NCBI GenBank assembly: GCA_964579415.1
Contig: CAZOGW010000061.1
Location: 1 to 17,464 of the forward strand
Length of the DNA: 17,464 nucleotides
From: CAZOGW01 sp964579415
GTDB taxonomy: Bacteria > Actinomycetota > Acidimicrobiia > Spongiisociales > UBA5794
Reading direction: 5' to 3'
Both the position numbers and the translations under genes were made by a program. Every line of letters begins with the position of its first letter. Position 1 is the first letter of the stretch. Below the pieces are notes generated by a model. It saw only the letters and a list, made by a program, of their open reading frames with translations. It was not told where the DNA came from and did not search any database. This document shows, piece by piece, positions 1 through 7,424 of the stretch.

Positions 1-1137
1 CTGCCCTTGCCCTTGGCCCTGACCCTGGCCCTGACCCTGGCCCTGGCCCTGCCCTTGGCCCTCGCCGGGACGGGCCTCGCCGAGGCTCTCCTGGGCGTCA
101 CGGACGGTGGAACGGGCGTCGGAGAGGTCCCCGGCGGCGGCGACGCGGTTCTGGGCGGAGGCGACCGCGCCGGCAGCGGCGGCCAGGGCGTCTGACGGGT
201 CGCCGCCACCGGCGAGGGCGTCGGCGGCGTTCTGAAGGGCGTCGCCCAACTCGGTCGAAGTGGGCCCGAGGGTCTCGGCCAACTCCGCCAGCGTCGCGGC
301 TGCGGCGGCCCGCTCCGAGGCCCCCATCTCGCCGGCGCTGTCTGCCAGGTCCTGGAGCTGGGAGGCGAGGTCGTCGCCGTCGCCCACCGGGTTCTGCTGG
401 AGCCGCTGCTCGGCGCCGGACAGTGCCGTCTTCAGCGGCAGGGCGGCGTCGTCGCCCATCTCGGCCAGGTCTTGGCGGGCCTCGCCCAGCCTGTCGATCG
501 CCTCGTCGAGCGAGTCGGCCTCCTCCAGGTCCCGGGCGGCCTCTTCGAGAAGCTCCCGCACGTCCTCACGCCCGGTCTCCTCGGCGGCCTCCTCCAATTC
601 GGCGACAGCCTCGTCGACCACGGAGGCGATCTCCTCGCGGCGGCGCTGCTCGGCGTCGGCGGGCGATGCCGGGACAGCCAGCACCAGGGCGGCGGCTACG
701 GCCAGCAGGCTGAGCAGCACCAGCGGCCGGGGCGGCGCCGGCGACCCGAACCCTTCCAGGTTGCGGCCTTCGGCCCAGGCGCCGGCACGGCTCACCTGGG
801 CTCGCTCCACCGCGCTCAACTCGGGCCGGGCCGACAGCTCCAGAGCGGTGCTCACCTGGTCCTTGGCGCCGAGGCGCCGGTCCAGCTCGATGGCGGCGTG
901 ACGTGGCGACGGCCGGCGCAGCAGGCTCCACGCCGTCACGGCGAGGACGGCGGCGCCGGCGGCGGCGATCACCGCGCCCTCCGCCCACGGCAGCGGGACG
1001 ATGCGGGCGACGCCGAGCAGCAGCGCCCCGGCGGCGGCGGCGATGCCGATGGACGCCACCAGCCGGCGCAGCCAGGTCATGGCGACCAGGCGTCGCGAGG
1101 CGGCGGCGACGAGGCGGCCGAGGGACTCAGGTGGCAT
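1..1137 (-). CDS. Membrane coiled-coil protein with C-terminal Gly-Gln repeat (partial, 3' end off window)
   Basis: The minus-strand frame is open from ATG at 1137 to the window edge (379 codons, no stop), so the protein is incomplete. The start follows a strong ribosome site, GGAGGT, about 9 nt upstream, and overlaps the end of the permease gene by 11 nt. Predicted membrane segments lie at about residues 27-46, 53-72 and 138-156. A conserved-looking stretch, AIELDRRLGAKDQVSTALEL, sits at 82-101. From about 165 onward the chain is rich in Glu, Ala, Arg and Leu and looks like coiled coil. The last residues in the window are ten consecutive Gly-Gln dipeptides. The layout (N-terminal membrane pair, helical body, Gln/Gly-rich low complexity) recalls DUF4175-type proteins, but that is resemblance only. 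It is the last visible gene of the ABC-2 cluster and probably works with that transporter at the membrane. Confidence 0.75.
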   Translation of the reverse strand, partial: MPPESLGRLVAAASRRLVAMTWLRRLVASIGIAAAAGALLLGVARIVPLPWAEGAVIAAAGAAVLAVTAWSLLRRPSPRHAAIELDRRLGAKDQVSTALELSARPELSAVERAQVSRAGAWAEGRNLEGFGSPAPPRPLVLLSLLAVAAALVLAVPASPADAEQRRREEIASVVDEAVAELEEAAEETGREDVRELLEEAARDLEEADSLDEAIDRLGEARQDLAEMGDDAALPLKTALSGAEQRLQQNPVGDGDDLASQLQDLADSAGEMGASERAAAAATLAELAETLGPTSTELGDALQNAADALAGGGDPSDALAAAAGAVASAQNRVAAAGDLSDARSTVRDAQESLGEARPGEGQGQGQGQGQGQGQGQGQGQ

Positions 1138-2272
1138 CGACGGTGACCTCCTCGAAGCCGGCGGCCGGCGGCTCGGAGCCACCTCTGCGGCGCCGCACCA
1201 ACCGCATCCGCTTGCGGGGCGCCTTCACCAGGCGTGTCGCCAGGGTTATGGCGAGCGCCGACAGCAATACCTGGAAGACGATGTTGCGCCACCACACCGG
1301 GCCGCGCAACGGCTCGACCTCGCGGGCGAACGAGGGTGCCTCGACCATGGCAACGTTGCCGAAGTCCATCATCATCGCCGGCTCGGCTACCGCGAACCCG
1401 ACCCCGCCGCCGCCGCCGAAGTCGTAGAGCCACGAGCCCAGCTCGAAGCCCTGGCGCATCACCAGCACCTGACGGAAGGGTTCGTACGGAGAGGTCACCA
1501 CCTCCCGTCCGAACTTGAGGATGTCGGTGGAGGCGTCGACGAGGCCGACATACGGGCTCAGCCACGACGAGTAGAGCTCGCGGCCGTCGTCGCGGGCTAC
1601 CCCGCCCTGGTAGCGGGTGCGGCCGGTGTCCTCGGGTTCGAGGAGCAGGACCTCGGCGACCACCAGGCCCATGGTGCCGAAGACCAGAGCCGCCGATATC
1701 ACGTACGAGCCGAGGACGGCGCCCTGCATGCTCTTGGCCCGTGCCGAGATCCAGATCGACAGCGAGCCGACGGTGACCGCGGTGATCCCGACGATGAGCA
1801 GGCCTCCCAGTGCCTCCCACACGGTGACCCCGCCGAGAAGGATCGGGATGACCAGCAGCGGCAGTACCACCACCAGCAGCAGCAGGATGAACGCCAGCGA
1901 CGAGATGAGCTTGCCCATCACGATGCTGGCCGCACCGAGCTGGCTCGACTGCAGCAGCGGCAGTGTCTGACGCTCCCGTTCGCCGACGATGGCGACGGCC
2001 GCCTGACCGGGGACCACGAACACCACCGCGGTGAGCAGCCCGAGGAGGAGGGCGTGGAGGATGAACGAGCCCATCGAGGAGGCGGCGAAGACCGAGCCCA
2101 GTCCCGCCCCACCGCCGCCGGCGAGCCGGTTCTCGGCGACGTCGCGGGCGAAGGCGTAGGCGAGGAAGGTGAGGATGCCGGCGGCGATGATCCACACCGA
2201 GATCAGGATCGGTGATCGCAGGGTGCGGAACCGTTCCTGCAGCTCGCGGGCGGCGACGGGGTTGCTGGTCAC
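1127..2272 (-). CDS. ABC-2-type transporter permease
   Basis: This is a 381-residue integral membrane protein, the likely membrane half of an exporter whose ATPase is encoded just upstream. GTG at 2272 overlaps the ATPase stop as GTGA, so translation is probably coupled; longer starts inside the ATPase gene are less likely. A short amphipathic N-terminus (VAARELQERFRTLRSP) leads into TM1 at about 22-40. Further hydrophobic segments lie at about 65-88, 118-147, 153-172, 190-215 and near the C-terminus. The motif ERERQTLPLLQSSQL (98-112), after a segment ending in VVPGQAAVAIV, is typical of ABC-2 permeases that follow NatA/GldA-like ATPases. A large loop of about 100 residues precedes the last membrane segment and probably faces outside. 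The tail is basic (KAPRKRMR). The substrate is unknown. Confidence 0.85.
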   Translation of the reverse strand: MTSNPVAARELQERFRTLRSPILISVWIIAAGILTFLAYAFARDVAENRLAGGGGAGLGSVFAASSMGSFILHALLLGLLTAVVFVVPGQAAVAIVGERERQTLPLLQSSQLGAASIVMGKLISSLAFILLLLVVVLPLLVIPILLGGVTVWEALGGLLIVGITAVTVGSLSIWISARAKSMQGAVLGSYVISAALVFGTMGLVVAEVLLLEPEDTGRTRYQGGVARDDGRELYSSWLSPYVGLVDASTDILKFGREVVTSPYEPFRQVLVMRQGFELGSWLYDFGGGGGVGFAVAEPAMMMDFGNVAMVEAPSFAREVEPLRGPVWWRNIVFQVLLSALAITLATRLVKAPRKRMRLVRRRRGGSEPPAAGFEEVTVDAT

Positions 2273-3225
2273 GCCGCGCTCCCCTCCGCGTGCGGGGCGG
2301 GCTCGTCGGCGGTGAGCTGGAGGAACAGGTCCTCGAGGCCGGCGCCCTCGACGCGCCACTCGACGACCCCCACACCGGCGCCGACCAGCGCGCCGAGAAG
2401 CTGGGCCGACACGTCGTCACCGCCCTCGAAGTGGACCCTGAGGATGGACCGCTCCAGGAGGGTGTCGCCCACCTCGGGTCGGTCCCGCAGCAGCGCCTCG
2501 GCGCGCTCACCGTCGCCGTCGGCGACGCGGCAGGTGACTCGGCGGTTGGCGAAGATCCGGCTGCGCACCTCGTCCACGCTCCCCTGGGCGAGGACGCGGC
2601 CGTGGTCGACGACGGCGAGGTGCGATGTGATCCCCTCCAGCTCGGAGAGGATGTGGGAGCTGATGACGATGGTGCGACCCATGCGGGCCAGTTCGGCGAT
2701 CAGTTCCCGCAGCTCCACCCGGGCGCGGGGGTCGAGACCGGAGGCCGGCTCGTCGAGGACGAGCAGGGCCGGGTCGTGGATGAGTGCCCGGGCCAGCGAG
2801 AGTCGCTGCTTCATGCCCCGTGACAGGGTGTTGACGTCGGCGTCGGCCTTGTCCTCCAGGTCGACCAGAGCGAGCAGGTCGGCGACGACGGCGGGCCGGG
2901 CCGCCGGGCGGATGCGCTGTGCCGCGGCGAAGAACTCCAGGTACTCACGGGAGCGGATGCCCTCGTAGACCCCGAAGAAGTCGGGCATGTAGCCAACGTG
3001 GCGGCGCACCGCCCGCGGGTCGCGCTGCGGGTCGATCCCACCGATGCGCACCTTGCCCCCGTCCCGCTCCAGCAGCGAGGTCATGATGAGGATCGACGTG
3101 GTCTTGCCGGCGCCGTTGGGACCGATCAGGCCGAGCACCGAACCCTCGGGCACCTGCAGGTCGGCCTCCTTGAGGGCGTGGACCTTCCCGTAGCGTTTCT
3201 CGACGGACTCGAACTCGACGATCAT
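2269..3225 (-). CDS. ABC transporter ATP-binding protein (exporter type)
   Basis: This 318-residue nucleotide-binding subunit powers the neighbouring ABC-2 permease. Walker A is GPNGAGKT (35-42), the signature is LSRGMKQ (134-140), Walker B is LLVLDEP (154-160), and the switch His is H191 in ISSHILSE. The Q-loop position reads GYMPDFFG, with Asp where Gln is usual; this variation is common enough in the DrrA/NatA/GldA group not to imply loss of activity. A region of about 100 residues after the catalytic core is typical of exporters of this type. ATG at 3225 is preferred because it forms an ATGA overlap with the upstream gene and has GGGACGAGG just before it. An in-frame ATG at 3237 lacks that support. 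The substrate cannot be inferred. Confidence 0.92.
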   Translation of the reverse strand: MIVEFESVEKRYGKVHALKEADLQVPEGSVLGLIGPNGAGKTTSILIMTSLLERDGGKVRIGGIDPQRDPRAVRRHVGYMPDFFGVYEGIRSREYLEFFAAAQRIRPAARPAVVADLLALVDLEDKADADVNTLSRGMKQRLSLARALIHDPALLVLDEPASGLDPRARVELRELIAELARMGRTIVISSHILSELEGITSHLAVVDHGRVLAQGSVDEVRSRIFANRRVTCRVADGDGERAEALLRDRPEVGDTLLERSILRVHFEGGDDVSAQLLGALVGAGVGVVEWRVEGAGLEDLFLQLTADEPAPHAEGSAA

Positions 3226-5321
3226 GCCTCGTCCCATCGCAGCGCCAGGCGGCCCAGGTTGATGCTGGTGTCGCTGAAGTTCTCGTTCTCCTCGGTGTTG
3301 CGGGCACGCAGCACCACGTCGCCCCCGGCGGAGACGAACCGGGAGGTATCGATGGGGTCGCCCATCCGGTAGGTGGCGAACTCACCGGACTCCCAGTCGA
3401 AGATCTCCTCGATGTCGAAACCGAGGATTCCGGTGATGCGGGCCGATGCCGGCGCGGTGCCGGGAACGGCGTAGTGGAGGTAGACCTGGTCTGCCCCGTA
3501 GGCGTAGATGTCGTCGCCGTGGCGCTCGGTGCTCGAAGCCCCCTCCACGGCGAGGATGGACGGCTTGACCCCTCCCAGTGCGACGTACTCGTCGCCTGAG
3601 ATGTCGACGGCCTTGACGAAGAGACTGCTGCCGGCGCTCTCGCCGCTGCGACCATCGAGGTCGAGGTCCAGCACCTCCTCGTGGGTGACGGCGAAGGCGT
3701 AGGTGCCGGCCTCGCGCAGTTCGGGGAGGCGCAGCTCGGCGTTGGCCGCCAGCGGCATGGTGACCTCGTAGCCGGGGAAGCCGGAGTCGGGCGACACTCC
3801 GCGGCGCTGCAGCGCCACCGAGATGCGCGGCTCGTAGAAGCTGGCCAGCATCGATCGGTACGGCTCGACGGTGAGGGTTCCCGATGCGCCCGGCGCCAGC
3901 CCGTCCTTGCCCAGGTGAGGATTGCCGTTGACCACGACGCCCCATGCCCACATAGGGACGTCGGACCGGTTGGTGATGGTGAACTCGATGCCGCCGGGCC
4001 CGGATTCGGTGGTGACGTCGAGGGGGACCGAGTCGGGCGACCACGAGAGCTCGGTGGCGGCCACACCGAGATCGTCGAGCTCGAAGACGACCTCGCCGGT
4101 ACCCACGGTGCCGGTCTCGATGGCGCCCATGCCGCCGGCCGGTGCCGCCGCCACCCAGCCCTCGGGAAGAGCCAGACGGTGGGTGCCCTGCGACTCGACC
4201 TGGACCATGAGCCCGGCTTCGGCCCGAGCCCCCGAACCGTCGTCGATGGCGACGATGCCGTGGGTTGCGGAGAAGTCCGCCAGCGACGCCCGCCCCACCC
4301 CCCAGAAGGCGATGAGGAAGACGATGCTGAGGGCGGGGATGGTGAACCAGGCCCACTCCGGCTTCCCCACGGCGCGCAGAATGACGAAGTTGACCGGGCC
4401 TACCAGGACGATGAAGACGACTATCCCGGCCAGTAGCCACGGGAGCGCGGGGACGCTGACCTCCTGGGCGGACGATGCCGCCGCCAACAGGGTGCTGCCC
4501 CATCCCTGGGTGGACTGGTCGACGATCTTGGCCGCCGAGGGGCGGTCCCGTAACACCGCCGACCACTGCTCGACGGTGACCTCCTCCGGGTCCTCGACGA
4601 GACCCAGCTCGCCGCGACCCACCCGCTGCACTACCACGGGGGCTCCGGCGAGTGCCTCGCCGGAGCCGATCTCGGCCACGGCGGACAGCTCGGTGGCCGG
4701 GCCGAGAAGGCGGCCGCCGCTCTTGACCCAGGCGGTGAGGCTCTGGCGACCCGAAGCGTCGAGATCGGCCAGGGCTCCCGACCCGACCACCAGGTACGAC
4801 ACCGGGGCCAGACGGGGCCCGATGTCGGAGGCGCCCAGCGCGACGGTGGTGACCGGGGCCCCGGTGGGGGTGGTGGTGGCGCCGCGGAGCCGGGATTCGA
4901 TATCGCCGGCGTCGATGGCGCCCACCAGGACGCCCTCGGCCAGGGTGCGCACCTGGAGCTGCTGTGACGCCAGTTCGGTCCCGGCCTCGTCGACGACCTT
5001 GACCGTCATCTGGCGCCGGCGTCCCGGGGCCGGCGCCTCGACGACGTATTCTTTGACGCTGCCGGCGGGAATCTCGATGGCGGTGGACGTGGTAGTGCCG
5101 AAGCTGACCTCGAGCGTGCCCACAACCAGGGCGTCGGCAGCGAGCGAGGCGGCGATGGTCACCGGGCGGGCCGGGTCGACCCATCCGTCCAGCCCCGCCT
5201 GGGCATCGAGGGTGAGCACGGCGGGTGTGTCTGCGGCGTCCGGTTGCGCCCATGCCGCGGCCGGTGCCGCCAGCGACACGACCGCGATGATCCCTCCCAG
5301 CAGGCGGGCAGCCCTTCTCAT
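3222..5321 (-). CDS. Secreted/membrane-anchored protein of ABC-2 cluster (GATase-like fold region, two TM helices)
   Basis: This is a 699-residue protein with a signal peptide (MRRAARLLGG, then a hydrophobic stretch ending AAAWA-QP near residue 26). A beta-rich domain follows. Region 175-208 (YLVVGSGALADLD, then LTAWVKSGGRLLG) resembles the glutamine-amidotransferase-like fold seen in large ABC-associated membrane proteins. Two membrane helices lie at about 294-316 and 323-343, joined by GPVNFVILRAVGKPEWAW, a motif I recognise from uncharacterised actinobacterial and Firmicutes proteins next to ABC-2 genes. About 350 extracytoplasmic residues follow, mostly beta-type. ATG at 5321 is chosen because the signal peptide starts there; no clear ribosome site precedes it. 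The gene overlaps the ATPase gene as ATGA. A role as outside-facing partner of the exporter is inferred from context; no enzymatic motif is visible. Confidence 0.8.
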   Translation of the reverse strand: MRRAARLLGGIIAVVSLAAPAAAWAQPDAADTPAVLTLDAQAGLDGWVDPARPVTIAASLAADALVVGTLEVSFGTTTSTAIEIPAGSVKEYVVEAPAPGRRRQMTVKVVDEAGTELASQQLQVRTLAEGVLVGAIDAGDIESRLRGATTTPTGAPVTTVALGASDIGPRLAPVSYLVVGSGALADLDASGRQSLTAWVKSGGRLLGPATELSAVAEIGSGEALAGAPVVVQRVGRGELGLVEDPEEVTVEQWSAVLRDRPSAAKIVDQSTQGWGSTLLAAASSAQEVSVPALPWLLAGIVVFIVLVGPVNFVILRAVGKPEWAWFTIPALSIVFLIAFWGVGRASLADFSATHGIVAIDDGSGARAEAGLMVQVESQGTHRLALPEGWVAAAPAGGMGAIETGTVGTGEVVFELDDLGVAATELSWSPDSVPLDVTTESGPGGIEFTITNRSDVPMWAWGVVVNGNPHLGKDGLAPGASGTLTVEPYRSMLASFYEPRISVALQRRGVSPDSGFPGYEVTMPLAANAELRLPELREAGTYAFAVTHEEVLDLDLDGRSGESAGSSLFVKAVDISGDEYVALGGVKPSILAVEGASSTERHGDDIYAYGADQVYLHYAVPGTAPASARITGILGFDIEEIFDWESGEFATYRMGDPIDTSRFVSAGGDVVLRARNTEENENFSDTSINLGRLALRWDEA

Positions 5322-5365
5322 GACCAATCTGACGCCAGGGTCCCCCGCCTGGTTCCCATTTGATA

Positions 5366-5468
5366 TCTCCCCGCCTTGGGGGGAGTACCCCTGCGTGCGG
5401 ACCACTGCTCCCGCTTCCGACGGCCCTCCGCGAAGCCTCCGGGCTGCCACCTCCCCCAAAGGGGGAGG
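5366..5468. repeat. Palindromic intergenic segment (REP-like candidate)
   Basis: The 151-nt gap between trpD and the 699-residue gene holds two hairpins. One has arms CTCCCC (5367-5372) and GGGGAG (5380-5385). The other has arms CCTCCCCC (5450-5457) and GGGGGAGG (5461-5468) with an AAA loop. Between them is GC-rich DNA with a further short inverted repeat (CTCCG/CGAAG/CCTCCGGG, about 5426-5441). The second hairpin lies 4 nt after the trpD stop and could act as its terminator, but no T-run follows in the minus direction. Two similar C-run/G-run hairpins at opposite ends suggest a dispersed palindromic element. Only one copy is in this window, so repetitiveness is not shown. Confidence 0.4.
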
Positions 5469-5472
5469 ACGT

Positions 5473-6492
5473 CTAAGCACGACTGAAGGCGATGACGTTG
5501 TCGAGAACAGCCCTGGCGGCGCCGCTGTCGACCGAGCGGGCGGCCAATGTCACGCCGTCGACGAACCCTTCGGCGAGGCCGGCGGCGACGATGGCGGCCG
5601 AGGCGTTGACCAGGGCGACGTCCCGGCGGGGGCCCGGCTCGCCGTCGAGGACCGAGTACAGGATGGCGGCGTTCTCTTCGACCTCGCCGCCCTGGAGCTC
5701 GGCGAGGGAGGCGCGGGGCACCCCGAAGTCCTCGGGGGTGAACTCGGCGGTGGTGATCTCGTCCTTGACCAGCCGGAAGATGAACGACGGCCCGGTGGTG
5801 GTCAACTCGTCGAGGCCGTCGAGGCCATAGAAGACGAAGGCGTGGGTGGCGCCCAGGTTCCGCAGCGTCTCCATGACGCGTCCTGCCATCGGCGGCGCCG
5901 AGACTCCGAGGGCGTAGCGGCGGGCCCGGGCCGGGTTGCACAGCGGCCCGAGCAGGTTGAACACGGTGCGCACACCCATCTCGCGGCGCACCGGCCCGGC
6001 ATGGCGCATGGCGGGGTGGTAGCGGGGGGCGAAGAAGAAGCCGAAGCCGGTGGTGCGGATCATCTCCACGGTGCGCTCCGGGGCCATGTCCAGGTCGAGT
6101 CCGACATGCGCCAGCAGGTCGGCCGAGCCGGTCAGCGAGGAGGCGGCCCGGTTGCCGTGCTTGGCGATGCGGGCCCCGGCCCCGGCGGCGATGAAGGCGG
6201 CCGTGGTGGAGATGTTGAACGTTCCGGAGCGGTCACCGCCGGTTCCCACCAGGTCGACGACGTCGTCGCCCACCTCGACGGTCACGGCGGCAGCCAGCAT
6301 CGCCTCCACCATCCCGGTGATCTCGTCGGACGTCTCGCCCTTGATCCGCAGCGCGGTCACCAGGGCGGCGATCTGGGCCGGTGTCGCCGACCCTTCCATC
6401 ACCTCGGCCATGGCGTCACGCGCCTGGTCGCGGCTGAGCGACTCCCCGGCGATGAGCCGGTCGATGGTGTTCGCCCAGTCGAAGTCGGTCAT
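5473..6492 (-). CDS. trpD: Anthranilate phosphoribosyltransferase
   Basis: The enzyme transfers phosphoribose from PRPP to anthranilate, the second committed step of tryptophan synthesis, in the cytoplasm. It has 339 residues, normal for the family. The glycine-rich PRPP/metal loop GTGGDRSGTFNIST lies at 83-96 and KHGNRAASS at 111-119, matching the classical KHGNR(S/A)xSS. FNLLGPLCNPA and GLDGLDELTTTGPS are also canonical. ATG at 6492 (MTDFDWANTI) gives the usual N-terminus; an in-frame ATG at 6522 would add ten residues that look non-conserved. No other trp gene is in the window, so it is separated from any trp operon here. A short heptamer repeat and whiB lie upstream on the same strand. 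Confidence 0.96.
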   Translation of the reverse strand: MTDFDWANTIDRLIAGESLSRDQARDAMAEVMEGSATPAQIAALVTALRIKGETSDEITGMVEAMLAAAVTVEVGDDVVDLVGTGGDRSGTFNISTTAAFIAAGAGARIAKHGNRAASSLTGSADLLAHVGLDLDMAPERTVEMIRTTGFGFFFAPRYHPAMRHAGPVRREMGVRTVFNLLGPLCNPARARRYALGVSAPPMAGRVMETLRNLGATHAFVFYGLDGLDELTTTGPSFIFRLVKDEITTAEFTPEDFGVPRASLAELQGGEVEENAAILYSVLDGEPGPRRDVALVNASAAIVAAGLAEGFVDGVTLAARSVDSGAARAVLDNVIAFSRA

Positions 6493-6585
6493 GACAGCCT
6501 GCCGGGAGAACGGATGACGCATCGCATCTGCCGCAGCGTACTCACCCGTCGCCGCACCCCACCCACAAGGTCGGCACCCGCCGCT

Positions 6586-6616
6586 CGTAATCCGTAGTAC
6601 TTAGTACGTAGTACGT
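6586..6616. repeat. Heptamer tandem repeat array A (short)
   Basis: Three in-phase 7-bp units, GTAGTAC, TTAGTAC and GTAGTAC, cover 6594-6614. A degenerate unit CGTAATC (6586-6592) comes before and GT after. On the minus strand the units read GTACTAC, GTACTAA, GTACTAC, the same variants found in the larger arrays. The array ends 1 nt before the whiB stop codon (6618-6620), inside the gap between whiB and trpD. Confidence 0.8.
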
Positions 6617-6617
6617 C

Positions 6618-6890
6618 TCAAGCTGAACGGCGCAGCATGCTGCGGCGCTGTTTCTCCGAGGCGCCGCCCCAGACACCGAAGTGCTCGCGGGCGTCGAGGG
6701 CGTAGTCGGCGCACTCGTTAACCACGGTGCAGACGGCACAGAAGGCCTTGGCGGCGACCTCCTCCTCGCGTGTCGACGGGAAGAATATGGCGGGGTCGGC
6801 GCCGCGGCAGGCGGCGAAGACGACCCAGGGTCTCTCCTCGGTGATGGGGGCTCTCAGTGCCGGAAGGGATATGGCGGTAGTTTCGATCAT
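6618..6890 (-). CDS. whiB: WhiB-family iron-sulfur transcriptional regulator
   Basis: This 90-residue protein belongs to the actinobacteria-specific Wbl family, which binds a [4Fe-4S] cluster and usually acts with a sigma factor at promoters. The four cluster cysteines are C28 (in ACRGADP), C51, C54 and C60, in the canonical CX2CX5C spacing for the last three. The turn motif GVWGG (72-76) is followed by a basic C-terminal tail (KQRRSMLRR) suited to DNA contact. ATG at 6890 is chosen over the longer frame from 6950 because GGGGAGG stands about 8-9 nt upstream. Which Wbl subgroup it belongs to is not clear. It is divergent from rnpB, with about 130 nt between. Confidence 0.95.
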   Translation of the reverse strand: MIETTAISLPALRAPITEERPWVVFAACRGADPAIFFPSTREEEVAAKAFCAVCTVVNECADYALDAREHFGVWGGASEKQRRSMLRRSA

Positions 6891-7011
6891 TGGTGATTCC
6901 TCCCCTGGAGGGATCGCGGCGCCGGGTGGTAGGGACCTGAGCGGCACCACATATCTGAGAGACGATCAACCCCGGGGTCGGGTTCCATCGCGTCTGCGCC
7001 GGGCGGCCCGG

Positions 7012-7017
7012 TACAAT
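7012..7017 (+). promoter_or_regulatory. Probable rnpB promoter, -10 box
   Basis: TACAAT at 7012-7017 matches the actinobacterial TANNNT -10 pattern. It is placed so that transcription would begin near 7024, exactly where the P1 helix of RNase P RNA starts. No convincing -35 hexamer is seen. Confidence 0.55.
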
Positions 7018-7023
7018 GGCGGG

Positions 7024-7383
7024 GCGAGCGTGGGAGGCGGCCGCGGTGCCGTCGTTACGACGGGCCGAGGAAAGTCCGGNNNNNNNNNNCCACAGGGCAG
7101 GGTGCTGGGTAACGCCCAGGCGGGGCGACCCGACGGAAAGTGCAACAGAGAGCAGACCGCCGATGGGCCTCCGGGCCACAGGCAAGGGTGAAACGGTGGT
7201 GTAAGAGACCACCAGCGCCCCGGGTGACCGGGGCGGCTCGGCAAACCCCACTCGGAGCAAGGCCAAGCAGGGACAGGGTGGCCCGCCCGTCACGTCCCAG
7301 GTGGGCCGCAACGAGCCCGGTCAGCAATGCCGGGCCCAGAGAGATGGCCGCCCACGACAGAATCCGGCTTACACCTGCGCTCG
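7024..7383 (+). ncRNA. rnpB: RNase P RNA (bacterial type A), interrupted by an assembly gap
   Basis: This is the catalytic RNA that trims the 5' leader of pre-tRNAs. Universally conserved blocks are present: GAGGAAAGTCCGG at 7067-7079, ACAGGGCAGGGTGCTGGGTA just after the gap, GACGGAAAGTGCAACAGAGA near 7131, GGGTGAAACGG near 7187, GTAAGAGACCACCAG near 7201, GGCAAACCCC near 7240, and ACAGAATCCGGCTTACA near 7357. P1 can be drawn as 10 bp, 7025-7034 with 7374-7383 (two G-U pairs). A P3-like hairpin is CCGTCG/TTA/CGACGG at 7049-7063. Ends are set by P1. The ten Ns at 7080-7089 fall in a conserved segment. Confidence 0.96.
7080..7089. other. Assembly gap (10 N) inside rnpB
   Basis: Ten undetermined bases sit between GTCCGG and CCACAGGGC. 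In type A RNase P RNAs I recall, only about three or four bases (as in CCGG-GCU-CCAUAGGGC) separate these motifs. The gap size is therefore probably a placeholder and not a real 10-nt insert. Confidence 0.9.
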
Positions 7384-7424
7384 TAGTTCGGCCCCCGGCT
7401 TCGCCGGGGGCCGAACTACGAGCG
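7378..7424 (+). terminator. Perfect 22-bp hairpin downstream of rnpB
   Basis: Arms 7378-7399 and 7403-7424 are perfect reverse complements, with loop TTC (7400-7402) and a G/C-rich core (CGGCCCCCGGC). Placed right after rnpB it could stop transcription, but it is followed by a heptamer array (GTACTTG units) and no T-run, so it is not a standard intrinsic terminator. The left arm includes CGCTCG (7378-7383), which is also the 3' strand of RNase P helix P1. Confidence 0.5.

Noticed and set aside
472..2215. Plus-strand open frames over the left part of the window (472-1146, 1001-2215, 260-901)
   Set aside because: They are antisense to the permease and the coiled-coil gene, which show membrane helices, coupled starts and strong ribosome sites. 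The plus frames show no recognisable domain.
3922..6597. Very long open frame on the plus strand (891 codons)
   Set aside because: It lies antisense to trpD and the 699-residue gene, both of which have clear domains or a signal peptide. Its translation is low-complexity Ser/Thr/Pro/Arg, typical of antisense frames in GC-rich DNA.
7378..7424. Standard Rho-independent terminator after rnpB
   Set aside because: The hairpin is excellent but no T-run follows, so it is kept only as a possible terminator or processing structure.
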